A stretch of 64,000 nt of DNA, taken from Eikenella glucosivorans. GTDB lineage: Bacteria > Pseudomonadota > Gammaproteobacteria > Burkholderiales > Neisseriaceae. The position numbers and the translations under genes are program-made. The stretch is from NCBI RefSeq assembly GCF_016025525.2, contig NZ_JACSGR010000004.1:1-64000 (forward strand). The letters are read 5' to 3'. The notes beneath the pieces are model-generated. The model saw nothing but the letters and a program-made list of their open reading frames with translations. It ran no database searches and was not told the origin of the DNA. Below, in pieces: positions 48,993 through 58,027 of this stretch; the stretch's first letter is position 1; each line of letters starts with the position of its first letter.

Positions 48993-50345
48993 CTAGTCAA
49001 ACAAGTCCTGCTGCCCGGTGCGCTGCGGCAGCACCTGCGCCTTGGCCGTGCCGGTTTCGAAACGCAGTTGTAACACTTGTCCGCTGTGCAGTTTTCCGGC
49101 ATCGCGCACCACTTTTCCGGCGCGGTCGGTGATGATGCTGTAGCCGCGCGAGAGGGTGTGTTGCGGGGAAAGGGCTGCCAAGATGCCTGCCTGCCTTTGG
49201 CACTGAGCCTGTTTGTGTGCGAGCAGGGTGGCCAGGTGGCGGTTGAGCTGCACGGCCTGGGTGTGCAGCTGCCGAGCGGCGGCTTCCGGCGCGGGACGGC
49301 TGCGGCGGCACAATTGCGCCAGATAGGCCAGCTGCTCCTGTTTTCGCAATAGGTGGCGCTGCATGCTGTCGGCGAGGATTTGGCGGCTGCGAGCGAGGGC
49401 GCCTAGCTGCTCCTGCCATTTCTGGCGTGGGTGGCGCAGCCGGGCGGCCTGCCAGTCGAGGCGCTGGGCGGCATCGGTGCAGCGGCGTTGCAGGGTGTGG
49501 CGCAGATGGCCGAGTAGCTGCTGCATTTTGCCCAGCTGCTCCGTGCGGTTGGGGCTGGCCAGCTCGGCGGCGGCGGTGGGCGTGGGCGCGCGCAGGTCGG
49601 CGGCAAAATCGGTGAGCGTGAAATCGGTTTCGTGGCCCACGCCGCTCACCACGGGAATCGGAGAAGCTGCCACCGCGCGCACCGCCGCCTCTTCGTTGAA
49701 CGCCCACAAATCTTCGATGCTGCCCCCGCCGCGGCACACAATCAGCACGTCCGCCCGTCCGTGTTCCGCCGCCGCCGCAATGGCGGAGGCTACCTGAAAT
49801 TCGCTGCCCGCACCCTGCACCGCCGTGGGATATACGATCACGCGCACATCCGGCGCGCGCCGCCGCAAAGTGGTGACCACATCGCGCAGCGCCGCCGCCG
49901 CCAGGCTGGTGACCACGCCGATGCACTGCGGCGCCTCGGGCAGCGGCCGTTTGCGCGCCGGATCGAACAAGCCTTCCGCCTGCAAACGCTGTTTCAGCCG
50001 CTCATAGGCCTCAAACAACTGCCCCAGCCCTTTACGCCGCACCTCCTGCACATTAATCTGAAACTCGCCGCGCGCCTCATACAGCGTGATCCTGCCCTGC
50101 ACCTCCACTTCCTCCCCCTCGCGCAGCAGTGCGGCCAACGAGCGGGCGGCGTGCTTAAACAGGGTGCAGCGCACTTGGGCACGTTGGTCTTTTAAAACAA
50201 AGTAGTAGTGCCCGCTGGCCGCCTTTACCAAGTTTGACACCTCGCCGCCCACCCACAGCCCGGAAAGCTGGTCTTCCAGCAGGGTTTTGGCCAGATGGTT
50301 CAGCTCGGAAACGGAAAGCGCGGCAGGGGCAAACAGGTCGGACAT
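48993..50345 (-). CDS. xseA: Exodeoxyribonuclease VII large subunit
   Basis: 450 aa from start MSDLFAPAALSVSELN at 50345. OB-fold N-terminus (LWVGGEVSNLVKAASGHYYFVLKD), catalytic region IGVVTSLAAAALRDV and DVLIVCRGGGSIEDLWAFNEE, SGVGHETDFT, then the long coiled coil and a C-terminal LSRGYSII. Degrades single-stranded DNA with XseB. An uptake-like sequence lies near 49785. Confidence 0.94.
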   Translation of the reverse strand: MSDLFAPAALSVSELNHLAKTLLEDQLSGLWVGGEVSNLVKAASGHYYFVLKDQRAQVRCTLFKHAARSLAALLREGEEVEVQGRITLYEARGEFQINVQEVRRKGLGQLFEAYERLKQRLQAEGLFDPARKRPLPEAPQCIGVVTSLAAAALRDVVTTLRRRAPDVRVIVYPTAVQGAGSEFQVASAIAAAAEHGRADVLIVCRGGGSIEDLWAFNEEAAVRAVAASPIPVVSGVGHETDFTLTDFAADLRAPTPTAAAELASPNRTEQLGKMQQLLGHLRHTLQRRCTDAAQRLDWQAARLRHPRQKWQEQLGALARSRQILADSMQRHLLRKQEQLAYLAQLCRRSRPAPEAAARQLHTQAVQLNRHLATLLAHKQAQCQRQAGILAALSPQHTLSRGYSIITDRAGKVVRDAGKLHSGQVLQLRFETGTAKAQVLPQRTGQQDLFD

Positions 50346-50390
50346 GGCATCGGGCAGGGGAATGAAGGAAGGCGGCATTATACAGCCGGA

Positions 50391-50432
50391 AGGCTACCTG
50401 AAAAATCGGGCGGGCGGATTTTCAGGTAGCCT
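50391..50432. terminator. Facing uptake-sequence pair upstream of xseA
   Basis: Copies at 50391-50402 (plus) and 50421-50432 (minus). They lie between the divergent xseA and DUF2799 genes, where a terminator is not expected, so they may serve DNA uptake alone. Confidence 0.6.
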
Positions 50433-50541
50433 TTATGCGCCGCAGAGGCTGCTTAAAAAGAGCGGCTTCCGCTTCAGCACGCAGTTTGTCTAAATCCGCT
50501 AAAATCCCGAATCAGGCTACCTGAAAACCATTTCCTCAAAA

Positions 50542-51183
50542 ATGATGCGCAAAAACTCCCTGCTCGCCCTATCCCTCATCCCGTTCCTGAGCGCCTGCGA
50601 AACCTTGGGCGAAATCATCATGCTGCCCGTTACCCTGCCCGCCTCTGCGCTGGTGGCCGTGCTCGACCACTCCAGCCGCGCCGATGAAAAACGGCTCATC
50701 TGCCGCGCTGACTACGATTGGTACGCCCTGGGCAAACGCCAAGGCGCGGCCGGAGCCAACGGCACATTTGAAGAAAACCGCTACCGCAACCTCTGCCAAG
50801 GCACAAACTTCCCGCCCGATGCCGAGCAATGGCAGGCCGGCTACCGCGCCGGGTTGGCGCAATACTGCACTCCAGCACGTTTCCGCCAACGCGGCGAAGA
50901 CGGCGACCGCCCCATTAACGCCCAAGTTTGCCCCAACGCTGCCGAGCTCGCCCGCATCTACCAACAGGCCGACGAAGCCGCCGCCCCGCGTCGCGCCCAA
51001 GCCACCCGCTGGCGAGACGAGCGGCAAAAACTGCACCGCCGCCTGCAAGAGCTCAACGAAGAAGGCCGCCAACACCCCGACCAAGCCGTGCTCTACCGCG
51101 AACGCCGCCGCGATCTGCAAAATCAAATCGACGGCATAAACCGCAAGCTGAATGCGCCGCCGGAATTTGCAAACGAGCAATAA
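50542..51183 (+). CDS. DUF2799 lipoprotein
   Basis: 213 aa. Lipoprotein signal MMRKNSLLALSLIPFLSAC with lipobox LSAC (Cys19). The DUF2799 part includes ADYDWYALGKRQGAAG, QWQAGYRAGLAQYC and a helical, basic C-terminus. Envelope location is likely; function unknown. An uptake sequence ends 16 bp upstream of the start. Confidence 0.82.
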   Translation: MMRKNSLLALSLIPFLSACETLGEIIMLPVTLPASALVAVLDHSSRADEKRLICRADYDWYALGKRQGAAGANGTFEENRYRNLCQGTNFPPDAEQWQAGYRAGLAQYCTPARFRQRGEDGDRPINAQVCPNAAELARIYQQADEAAAPRRAQATRWRDERQKLHRRLQELNEEGRQHPDQAVLYRERRRDLQNQIDGINRKLNAPPEFANEQ

Positions 51184-51540
51184 AGGCGGTTTTTCAGGTA
51201 GCCACTGTGCGGAGCAGCAGGCTACCTGAAAAAAAGGCGCCGTTATTTTTCGCGGTGTGCAACCTATTTTCTTGCCGGCATGCAATTTCAGCTAGCCGCC
51301 AAGATGAGTTAATAAAACTTTACTGAACTGGGTGCGACAGAGGCGTTTTGCATGAGGCCGGGCAATATGGGAGCTGCAATCAATCTGCCGGTGAATGATT
51401 TTGCATGTTGATTTTTTATGATAAAACATCATATTCCGCGCAGAAAGATGGGTTGGCGACAAAATCTGTTTTATTTGCTGGTTAAAGTTTGCTAAACTGC
51501 GGCCTTCGTTTTGCATACATAAATTTACTTTGGAGGCAGC
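51184..51540. promoter_or_regulatory. dcuB upstream region
   Basis: An uptake-sequence pair (51193-51204 with one mismatch, 51219-51230) closes the previous gene. A dyad ATGAT-AAAAC-ATCAT (51418-51432) resembles, but does not fit, an FNR site (spacing 5 instead of 4). AGGAGG-like GGAGG precedes the start. No other gene is seen in these 357 bp. Confidence 0.5.
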
Positions 51541-52881
51541 ATGAACTTCTTTGCCCAACATATGCAGTTCTTTATCCAGTTTGCCGTGGTGCTGTTGTGC
51601 ATCCTGGCCGGGGCGCGCGTGGGCGGCATCGGCCTGGGCGTGTTCGGCGGCATCGGCTTGGCGGTGTTGTCGTTCGGCTTCGGCCTGGAGCCCACGAGCC
51701 CGCCGATTGATGTGATGCTGATGATTATGGCGGTGGTGTCGGCGGCGGCGGCCATGCAGGCAGCGGGCGGTTTGGACTATATGATCAAAATTGCCACCCG
51801 CGTGCTGCGCAAAAATCCGAAATACATCACCTTTATCGCGCCGATGGTGACTTATAGCTTCACCGTGCTGGCCGGCACGGGGCATGTGGCTTATTCGGTG
51901 CTGCCGGTGATTGCGGAAGTGAGCCGCAAAAACGGCATCCGCCCGGAGCGGCCGCTTTCGATGGCGGTGATTGCTTCGCAGTTTGCGATTATCGCCAGCC
52001 CGATTGCGGCTGCGGTGGTGGCCTGCGTGAGCTATTTGGAGCCGCAGCACATCACGATGGCGGACGTGCTGAAAGTGAGCATTCCTTCCACGGTGATCGG
52101 CATCGGCATTGCCTGCGTGCTGGTAAACAAAATGGGCAAGGAGCTGAAAGACGATCCGGAATATCAGCGTCGCCTGCAAGATCCGGCCTATCGCAAGCTG
52201 TATGAAAGCGAAACTTCCACCGAAGAAACGGAAGTGGGCGCCAAGGCCAAGATTTCGGTGGGGATTTTCCTGTTTGCCGCCATTTTGGTGGTGTTGCTGG
52301 GCGCGCTGCCTTCACTGCGCCCGGTGTTTGGCGACAAACCGATGGGCATGGCGCACACGATTGAAATCGTGATGCTTTCCGCTGCTGCGCTGATTATCGT
52401 TACCTGCAAGCCGGACGGCAATGCGATTACCCAAGGTTCTGTGTTCCATGCCGGGATGCGCGCGGTGATTGCGGTGTTTGGCGTGGCTTGGATGGGCGAT
52501 ACGCTGATGCACGGGCATTTGGAGGAGGTGAAAATGGCGGTATCGGGCCTGGTGGCCAGTGCGCCTTGGGCGTTTGCCTTTGCGCTGTTTGTGCTTTCTG
52601 TGCTGGTGAACAGCCAGGGGGCGACGGTGGCCACGTTGTTTCCGGTGGCGATTGCGCTGGGCGTGCCCGCACCGATTATCATCGGCACGTTTGTGGCGGT
52701 GAACGGCTATTTCTTTATCCCGAACTACGGCCCGATTATTGCGGCCATCGATTTCGACAGCACGGGCACAACGAAAATCGGGCGGTATATTTTCAACCAC
52801 AGCTTTATGCTGCCCGGGCTTTTGAGCATGGGCTTTAGCCTGGTGTTGGGCTTGATGTTTGCCAAAATGTTTTTGGGTTGA
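51541..52881 (+). CDS. dcuB: Anaerobic C4-dicarboxylate transporter
   Basis: 446 aa, about twelve membrane segments, of the DcuA/DcuB family: LCILAGARVGGIGLGVFGGIGL, GGLDYMIKIATRVLRKNPKYITFIAPMVTY, GTGHVAYSVLPVIAEV and FFIPNYGPIIAAIDFDSTGTTKIGRY (parts). It exchanges fumarate for succinate in anaerobic respiration. DcuA is the alternative; the length and N-terminus lean to DcuB. Confidence 0.87.
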   Translation: MNFFAQHMQFFIQFAVVLLCILAGARVGGIGLGVFGGIGLAVLSFGFGLEPTSPPIDVMLMIMAVVSAAAAMQAAGGLDYMIKIATRVLRKNPKYITFIAPMVTYSFTVLAGTGHVAYSVLPVIAEVSRKNGIRPERPLSMAVIASQFAIIASPIAAAVVACVSYLEPQHITMADVLKVSIPSTVIGIGIACVLVNKMGKELKDDPEYQRRLQDPAYRKLYESETSTEETEVGAKAKISVGIFLFAAILVVLLGALPSLRPVFGDKPMGMAHTIEIVMLSAAALIIVTCKPDGNAITQGSVFHAGMRAVIAVFGVAWMGDTLMHGHLEEVKMAVSGLVASAPWAFAFALFVLSVLVNSQGATVATLFPVAIALGVPAPIIIGTFVAVNGYFFIPNYGPIIAAIDFDSTGTTKIGRYIFNHSFMLPGLLSMGFSLVLGLMFAKMFLG

Positions 52882-52899
52882 ACGGTTCGTCCGTTTGAG

Positions 52900-52935
52900 A
52901 AACCGCCCGAGCTTCGGCCCGGGCGGTTTGATTTT
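52900..52935 (+). terminator. Terminator after dcuB
   Basis: Ten-base stem AAACCGCCCG/CGGGCGGTTT (52900-52909, 52920-52929) with a short loop, followed by GATTTT. Confidence 0.8.
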
Positions 52936-52987
52936 GGTGCGGAAGAGGCTACCTGAAAAACGGCGGGCGTATTTTCAGGTAGCCTGA

Positions 52988-53104
52988 AACCAGGCTTTGC
53001 TGATTGCGGCACACGCGCTGACTTTGGATGTAACGCTGGTGACGAATAACACCAAAGAATTTGCCAGAGTGGAAGGCTTGCGGTTGGAAAACTGGATGGA
53101 TTAG
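52988..53104 (+). pseudogene. vapC toxin remnant
   Basis: 38 codons read NQALLIAAHALTLDVTLVTN, then NTKEFARVEGLRLENWMD and stop. This is the C-terminal end of a VapC PIN-domain toxin (DxxIAAHAL, TNNxxEFxRVxGLxxENW). There is no start codon and the front three quarters are missing; the break is directly at an uptake-sequence pair (52946-52985). No vapB is seen. Confidence 0.85.
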
Positions 53105-53125
53105 CCGCTTGACCCGTGGGCGAGA

Positions 53126-53206
53126 AGGCTACCTGAAAACGAAGCTTCAACGCAGTTAAAACGAGCAACGTGAGTTTCTGCGAAGCTAAAGATTTTCAGG
53201 TAGCCT
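53126..53206. repeat. DUS-bounded intergenic repeat, copy 2
   Basis: Uptake sequences at 53126-53137 (plus) and 53195-53206 (minus) enclose the same core blocks as the repeat at 123-226, in opposite orientation and about 23 bp shorter. It also provides a terminator-like stem after nhaC. Confidence 0.7.
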
Positions 53207-53237
53207 TTTGCTTTATGCATTTATACCGCTGTGCGCC

Positions 53238-54674
53238 TTATGCCGCGGTCTCGCTTTTGCTCAGGGTGAGGCCGGTGAAGCCGAACAGCAGGGTGAGCAG
53301 CAGGCTGAGGTAGCAGAAGAAGGCGTAGGGCAGGTAGTCGATCACGGCCACGCCCAGCGCGTGGTGGATAAACACGCCGCACACGCTCCAGGGCACCAGC
53401 GGGTTGGTCACCGTGCCTGCATCTTCCACGGTGCGGGAGAGATTGCGCGGGTGCAGGCCGAGCCGCTGGTAAACCGGTTTGAAGGTGTTACCGGCCAAAA
53501 GCAGGCTGAGGTATTGCTCGCCGATGAGCACGTTCACGCCCAGCGAGGTGGCGGCCACGGTGAAGGTGGCGCGGCCGGCGTTCACCAGCATGTGGCTGAT
53601 GCCGGAGAGCAGGGCGGGCAGGATGCCCAGGGCGTTGAGCAGGCCGCCGAGGCTGAGGGCGAGGATAACGATGGTTTGCGTGAAAAACATGCTGCTGATG
53701 CCGCCGCGCGAAATCAGTTTGCCCACGTCGCCCAAATCGCTGCCTTCGGGGGCTTGGTAGCCGTTGAAGAAGTAGCCGCCGAGCTGCTCGATGCTGGGGC
53801 TGCTGTGCAGGTAGGTGAGGGCGAGCGCCACGAGGATGGTGATGATGATGGTGTAGATCGCGTTCACACGGCGCAGGGCGAGGATGATGAGCACGGCGAA
53901 GGGCAGCAGGGTATAGCCGTGCACCAGGCCGCTGGCCTGAAGCTGGGTTTTGAAGGCGGCCACCATGCCGAGATCGGCGTTGGCGGTGTGGCCGGAGAGC
54001 AACCACAGCAAAACGGCACTGATGAGCCAGGCCGGCACGGTGGTGTACATCATGTTGCGGATATGGTCGAACAGGTCGATGCCCACGATGGAGGCGGCAA
54101 TGCTGGTAGTATCCGAAAAGGGCGACATTTTATCGCCGAAAAACGCACCGGATACCACCGCCCCGGCTACTACGGCCGGATTGGCGCCCAGCGCCGTACC
54201 CATGCCGATAAAGGCCACACCCAAGGTGGCGCAGGTGGTGAGGCTGCTGCCGATGGCCACACCCACCAGCGAAGTGAGCACGAAGGCGGAAAGATAGAAA
54301 ATGCGCGGCGAAATCAGCTCGAAGCCGTAATACATCAGCGTGGGGATCGAGCCCGCCATCATCAACGCGGACACCAGCAGGCCGATGAAGAAAAAGAGAT
54401 AAATCGCGCCGATGCCGGAGAGCACGCCGCGCGCCATGCTCAGCTGCATACGGCCGAAATCCAACCCCTTGCTTTTGCCGAACACCAAGAGCGTGCATAA
54501 CACCAAAATCACCGACAAATGCGGCACCCAGCCGAACTGAATCATGGTGATGCCCATCACGGCCACCACCAGCGCGGCAATCACCGCCGCTTCGCCCGGG
54601 CGCATTTCCAATAATGCTTCTTTTGTTTCGTTCACTTCCGTTTCCTCTAATTTTGCATTGGCAGTTTGTGCCAC
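53238..54674 (-). CDS. nhaC: Na+/H+ antiporter of the NhaC family
   Basis: 478 aa with about ten or more membrane segments. NhaC-type motifs: TSLVGVAIGSSLTTCATLGVAF, VVSGAFFGDKMSPFSDTTSIAASIVGIDLFDHIRNM (parts), with the polar FGDKMSPFSD in mid membrane. It exports Na+ (or takes other cations/amines) for protons. The substrate is not certain. Confidence 0.87.
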   Translation of the reverse strand: MAQTANAKLEETEVNETKEALLEMRPGEAAVIAALVVAVMGITMIQFGWVPHLSVILVLCTLLVFGKSKGLDFGRMQLSMARGVLSGIGAIYLFFFIGLLVSALMMAGSIPTLMYYGFELISPRIFYLSAFVLTSLVGVAIGSSLTTCATLGVAFIGMGTALGANPAVVAGAVVSGAFFGDKMSPFSDTTSIAASIVGIDLFDHIRNMMYTTVPAWLISAVLLWLLSGHTANADLGMVAAFKTQLQASGLVHGYTLLPFAVLIILALRRVNAIYTIIITILVALALTYLHSSPSIEQLGGYFFNGYQAPEGSDLGDVGKLISRGGISSMFFTQTIVILALSLGGLLNALGILPALLSGISHMLVNAGRATFTVAATSLGVNVLIGEQYLSLLLAGNTFKPVYQRLGLHPRNLSRTVEDAGTVTNPLVPWSVCGVFIHHALGVAVIDYLPYAFFCYLSLLLTLLFGFTGLTLSKSETAA

Positions 54675-55047
54675 AAATTTTGTAAAGAGGCCGCCAAACT
54701 ATCATTTTCCGCCTGCCAAGGCAATCTCGGAGCAGGCAGCATCCCTTTTAAAGAAGCATCAGATTCGCCCGATTTGTGTTTCAGGCTACCTGAAAACAGT
54801 TTAGAATCATATTGAAAACATAGTTTATGAAATAAAATTGCTAAAATTGTGAATGAATATAAAGTAAATTGCGCATAAGGTTTTGCGGCGACACTTGCAA
54901 CAAGCCCGCCCTATTCGGCTAAAATACGCCCAACCGAAAGGCTACCTGAAAACAAACCGCCTTTATCCGTTTTAACTAACGTTAAAGCACACACTTTCAG
55001 GTAGCCTCAACTATTCTATAAACCAATACCCCAGCTAAGGAACCAAA
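54675..55047. promoter_or_regulatory. Divergent nhaC-ilvD intergenic region
   Basis: 373 bp without a supported gene. Uptake sequences at 54783-54794, 54939-54950 and 54996-55007; an AT-rich stretch (about 54800-54880) that could hold promoters; a dyad TTTAAC-TAAC-GTTAAA at 54971-54986 inside the inverted uptake pair. Confidence 0.5.
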
Positions 55048-56907
55048 ATGCCAGACTACCGCTCCAAAACCTCCACACACGGCCGCAACATGGCGGGCGC
55101 GCGCGCATTGTGGCGCGCCACCGGCGTGATGGAAACCGACTTCGGCAAGCCCATCATCGCCGTCGCCAATTCCTTCACCCAATTCGTTCCCGGCCATGTG
55201 CATCTGCACAATATGGGCCAACTGGTCGCCCGCGAAATTGAAAAAGCAGGCGCGATTGCCAAAGAATTCAATACCATCGCCGTGGATGACGGCATTGCGA
55301 TGGGACACAGCGGCATGCTGTATTCCCTGCCCAGCCGCGACCTGATTGCCGACTCCATCGAGTACATGGTGAACGCACACTGCGCCGACGCGCTGGTGTG
55401 CATTTCCAACTGCGACAAAATCACCCCAGGCATGCTGATCGCCGCCATGCGCCTGAATATTCCGACTATTTTCGTTTCCGGCGGCCCGATGGAAGCGGGC
55501 AAAGTCATCGGCATTGCCAACATCCAGCCCGAACGCCGTCTGGATTTGGTGGACGCGATGATTGAAGCCGCAGACGACAATGTCAGCGACAAGCAAATCG
55601 AAGAAGTCGAGCAAAACGCCTGCCCGACCTGCGGCTCGTGTTCCGGCATGTTTACCGCCAACTCGATGAACTGCCTGACCGAAGCACTCGGCCTGTCCCT
55701 GCCCGGCAACGGCTCTTATCTCGCCACCCATGCAGGCCGCAAAGAGCTGTTTCTCGAAGCAGGCCGTATGATTGTGGACATCACGCGCCGCTATTATGAG
55801 CAGGACGACGAAACCGTGCTGCCGCGCAGTATCGCCACCAAAAAAGCGTTTGAAAACGCCATGACCATGGACATTGCAATGGGCGGCAGTACCAACACCA
55901 TTTTGCATTTGCTCGCCGTTGCCAACGAAGCCGGTGTCGATTTCAAAATGGCGGACATCGACCGCTTGAGCCGCGTCGTTCCTTGCATTTGCAAAACCGC
56001 GCCGAACAACCACGACTACTACATGGAAGACGTACACCGCGCCGGCGGCATTTTCGCCATCCTGAAAGAATTGGACAAAGCAGGTAAACTGCACACCGAT
56101 GTGTACACCATCCATGCGCCGACGCTGAAAGATGCCATTGAGAAATGGGACGTTACCAATCCCGAAAACACCGTCGCCATCGAACGCTTCAAAGCCGCAC
56201 CGGGCGGCGTGCGCACCACGCAGGCCTTCTCGCAAAACCGCATGTGGAAAACCCTCGACCTCGACCGCGAAAAAGGCTGTATCCGCGATGTGGAACACGC
56301 CTACTCGCAAGATGGCGGCTTAGCGGTCTTGTTCGGCAACATCGCCGAACGCGGCTGCGTCGTGAAAACTGCCGGCGTGGACGACAGCATTCTCAAATTC
56401 ACCGGCCGCGCGCGCGTGTTTGAAAGCCAAGATACCGCTGTCGAAGGCATTTTGGCGAACCAAATCGAAGCAGGCGACATCGTCATCATCCGCTACGAAG
56501 GCCCCAAAGGCGGCCCGGGTATGCAGGAAATGCTCTATCCGACCAGCTACCTGAAATCCAAAGGCTTGGGCAAAGCCTGCGCGCTGCTGACCGACGGCCG
56601 CTTCTCCGGCGGTACATCGGGCCTGTCTATCGGACACGTTTCGCCCGAAGCGGCGGAAGGCGGCGCAATCGGTTTGATACGCGAGTTTGACACCATCGAA
56701 ATCGACATCCCCAACCGCAGCATCAACCTGCTGATTTCCGACGAAGAACTCGCCGGACGCCGCGCCGAAATGGAAGCGCGCGGCAGCAAGGCATGGAAAC
56801 CGGAAAACCGCGAACGCTACGTCTCCGCCGCATTAAGGGCTTATGGCGCAATGGCGACTTCGGCAGACCGGGGGGCGGTACGGGATGTGAGCCAGATTGA
56901 GCGTTGA
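55048..56907 (+). CDS. ilvD: Dihydroxy-acid dehydratase
   Basis: 619 aa, the length of the [4Fe-4S] IlvD type. MPDYRSKTSTHGRNMAGARA, FTQFVPGHVHLHNMG, CISNCDKITPGM, CPTCGSCSGMFTANSMNCLTEALGLSLPGNG and TDGRFSGGTSGLSIGHVSPEAAEGG are all present (parts). Makes branched-chain 2-keto acids for Ile/Val/Leu. The gene lacks an internal perfect uptake sequence. Confidence 0.96.
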   Translation: MPDYRSKTSTHGRNMAGARALWRATGVMETDFGKPIIAVANSFTQFVPGHVHLHNMGQLVAREIEKAGAIAKEFNTIAVDDGIAMGHSGMLYSLPSRDLIADSIEYMVNAHCADALVCISNCDKITPGMLIAAMRLNIPTIFVSGGPMEAGKVIGIANIQPERRLDLVDAMIEAADDNVSDKQIEEVEQNACPTCGSCSGMFTANSMNCLTEALGLSLPGNGSYLATHAGRKELFLEAGRMIVDITRRYYEQDDETVLPRSIATKKAFENAMTMDIAMGGSTNTILHLLAVANEAGVDFKMADIDRLSRVVPCICKTAPNNHDYYMEDVHRAGGIFAILKELDKAGKLHTDVYTIHAPTLKDAIEKWDVTNPENTVAIERFKAAPGGVRTTQAFSQNRMWKTLDLDREKGCIRDVEHAYSQDGGLAVLFGNIAERGCVVKTAGVDDSILKFTGRARVFESQDTAVEGILANQIEAGDIVIIRYEGPKGGPGMQEMLYPTSYLKSKGLGKACALLTDGRFSGGTSGLSIGHVSPEAAEGGAIGLIREFDTIEIDIPNRSINLLISDEELAGRRAEMEARGSKAWKPENRERYVSAALRAYGAMATSADRGAVRDVSQIER

Positions 56908-57023
56908 TTGGTTTTAAAGGCATAAACAATTTTCAGGTAGCCCGTATTGCATGCAGGCTACCTGAAAAATTCAAGTAGTATCCATATCCACTCAGCTCAC
57001 TAACAACTTGAAAAGGTATCCCA

Positions 57024-57929
57024 ATGAGCGTTTCTTTCTACATCAAGAATCCGAAGAAACTGTTTCGCCACGCGTCTGTTTTGACTGTACGGGAATGTTT
57101 CCAACTTTCATCACAGCAGCTGGCACAATTTTCATTTAATGAATACGATGAACATTTTGATTTTCAACAATTTCTTTCACGACCCTTATCAGACTTCGAA
57201 TGCCTGTTGCTCGGCGTAAACGAAAAAAGCGGCAGGGGTTTTGAGTTGTCTTTTGACGGGCAAACACAGGAATATGCCGTGCGCGAATTTACTCCCAGTA
57301 CGCTAGAAGACTGGCAAATCGCCCTGCAATATCTTGCTGATTTGTCCCGCAAGCTCAAGCAGCCCATAGTGTGTGAAACAGGAGAAACATTCACTGCCGA
57401 TACTATCCAAACCTTCGATTTCAAATCCGATATGCAGGCCGGCATATCAATGGTACCTTTCGAAGGTGAAGACGATATGCGCAGCTACAAGCTATATGGT
57501 GTTATACGCCCCGTAGCCTTGAATAAAGAGTTTCGTGAAAAAATCCTAGCAGATAATGACCCGGTGGCTGCCTTCAGCCGATTTATGAGGGAAATCCAAT
57601 GGCTGGACGCCTATTCCGCGCAGCAAATTATCGCACGGGAAAACGATACGGGCGAATACATCGGTTTTTACACCTTAAGCCCCAATCTACCCACCATTCT
57701 GCCCTACCATCCTTCACTAGAATACAACCCCGATTTTGATCTGTCCGACAACGATATCGGCAGCTGGCAAATCTCCCTGCACAACAGCACCAAAGGCTCA
57801 TTTACCGAACTGCCTTACGATACCTTTATTGCCCGCTTGCCAAAAGAAAAATACCGCTTTATTGATGCCGCCTATATCTTGTTAGACGCCTTCACGGAAA
57901 ATGAACTGGCACAGCTAAGTGTGGAATAA
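57024..57929 (+). CDS. Uncharacterised protein, possibly DUF4299
   Basis: 301 aa starting MSVSFYIKNPKKLFRHASVL. From memory this start fits DUF4299 proteins, but the call is uncertain. Acidic, soluble, no signal peptide. The DNA is more A/T-rich than ilvD, suggesting acquired DNA. A neighbouring gene of similar base use follows. Confidence 0.65.
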   Translation: MSVSFYIKNPKKLFRHASVLTVRECFQLSSQQLAQFSFNEYDEHFDFQQFLSRPLSDFECLLLGVNEKSGRGFELSFDGQTQEYAVREFTPSTLEDWQIALQYLADLSRKLKQPIVCETGETFTADTIQTFDFKSDMQAGISMVPFEGEDDMRSYKLYGVIRPVALNKEFREKILADNDPVAAFSRFMREIQWLDAYSAQQIIARENDTGEYIGFYTLSPNLPTILPYHPSLEYNPDFDLSDNDIGSWQISLHNSTKGSFTELPYDTFIARLPKEKYRFIDAAYILLDAFTENELAQLSVE

Positions 57930-58027
57930 TTTCCAGCAGATAATCCGATTTTTGCTTGTACCAATATTTTCAGGTAGCCTTTGCCAGCTCATACCTGCTT
58001 TTGCTTTACCCTATTTAGCAATCTGCC

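Noticed and set aside
51418..51432. FNR site upstream of dcuB
   Set aside because: The dyad ATGAT-N5-ATCAT does not match the spacing of TTGAT-N4-ATCAA, so it is recorded only as a dyad.
55048..56907. ilvD as recent transfer from Neisseria
   Set aside because: No neisserial uptake sequence (GCCGTCTGAA) was seen in it; composition alone by eye is not enough.
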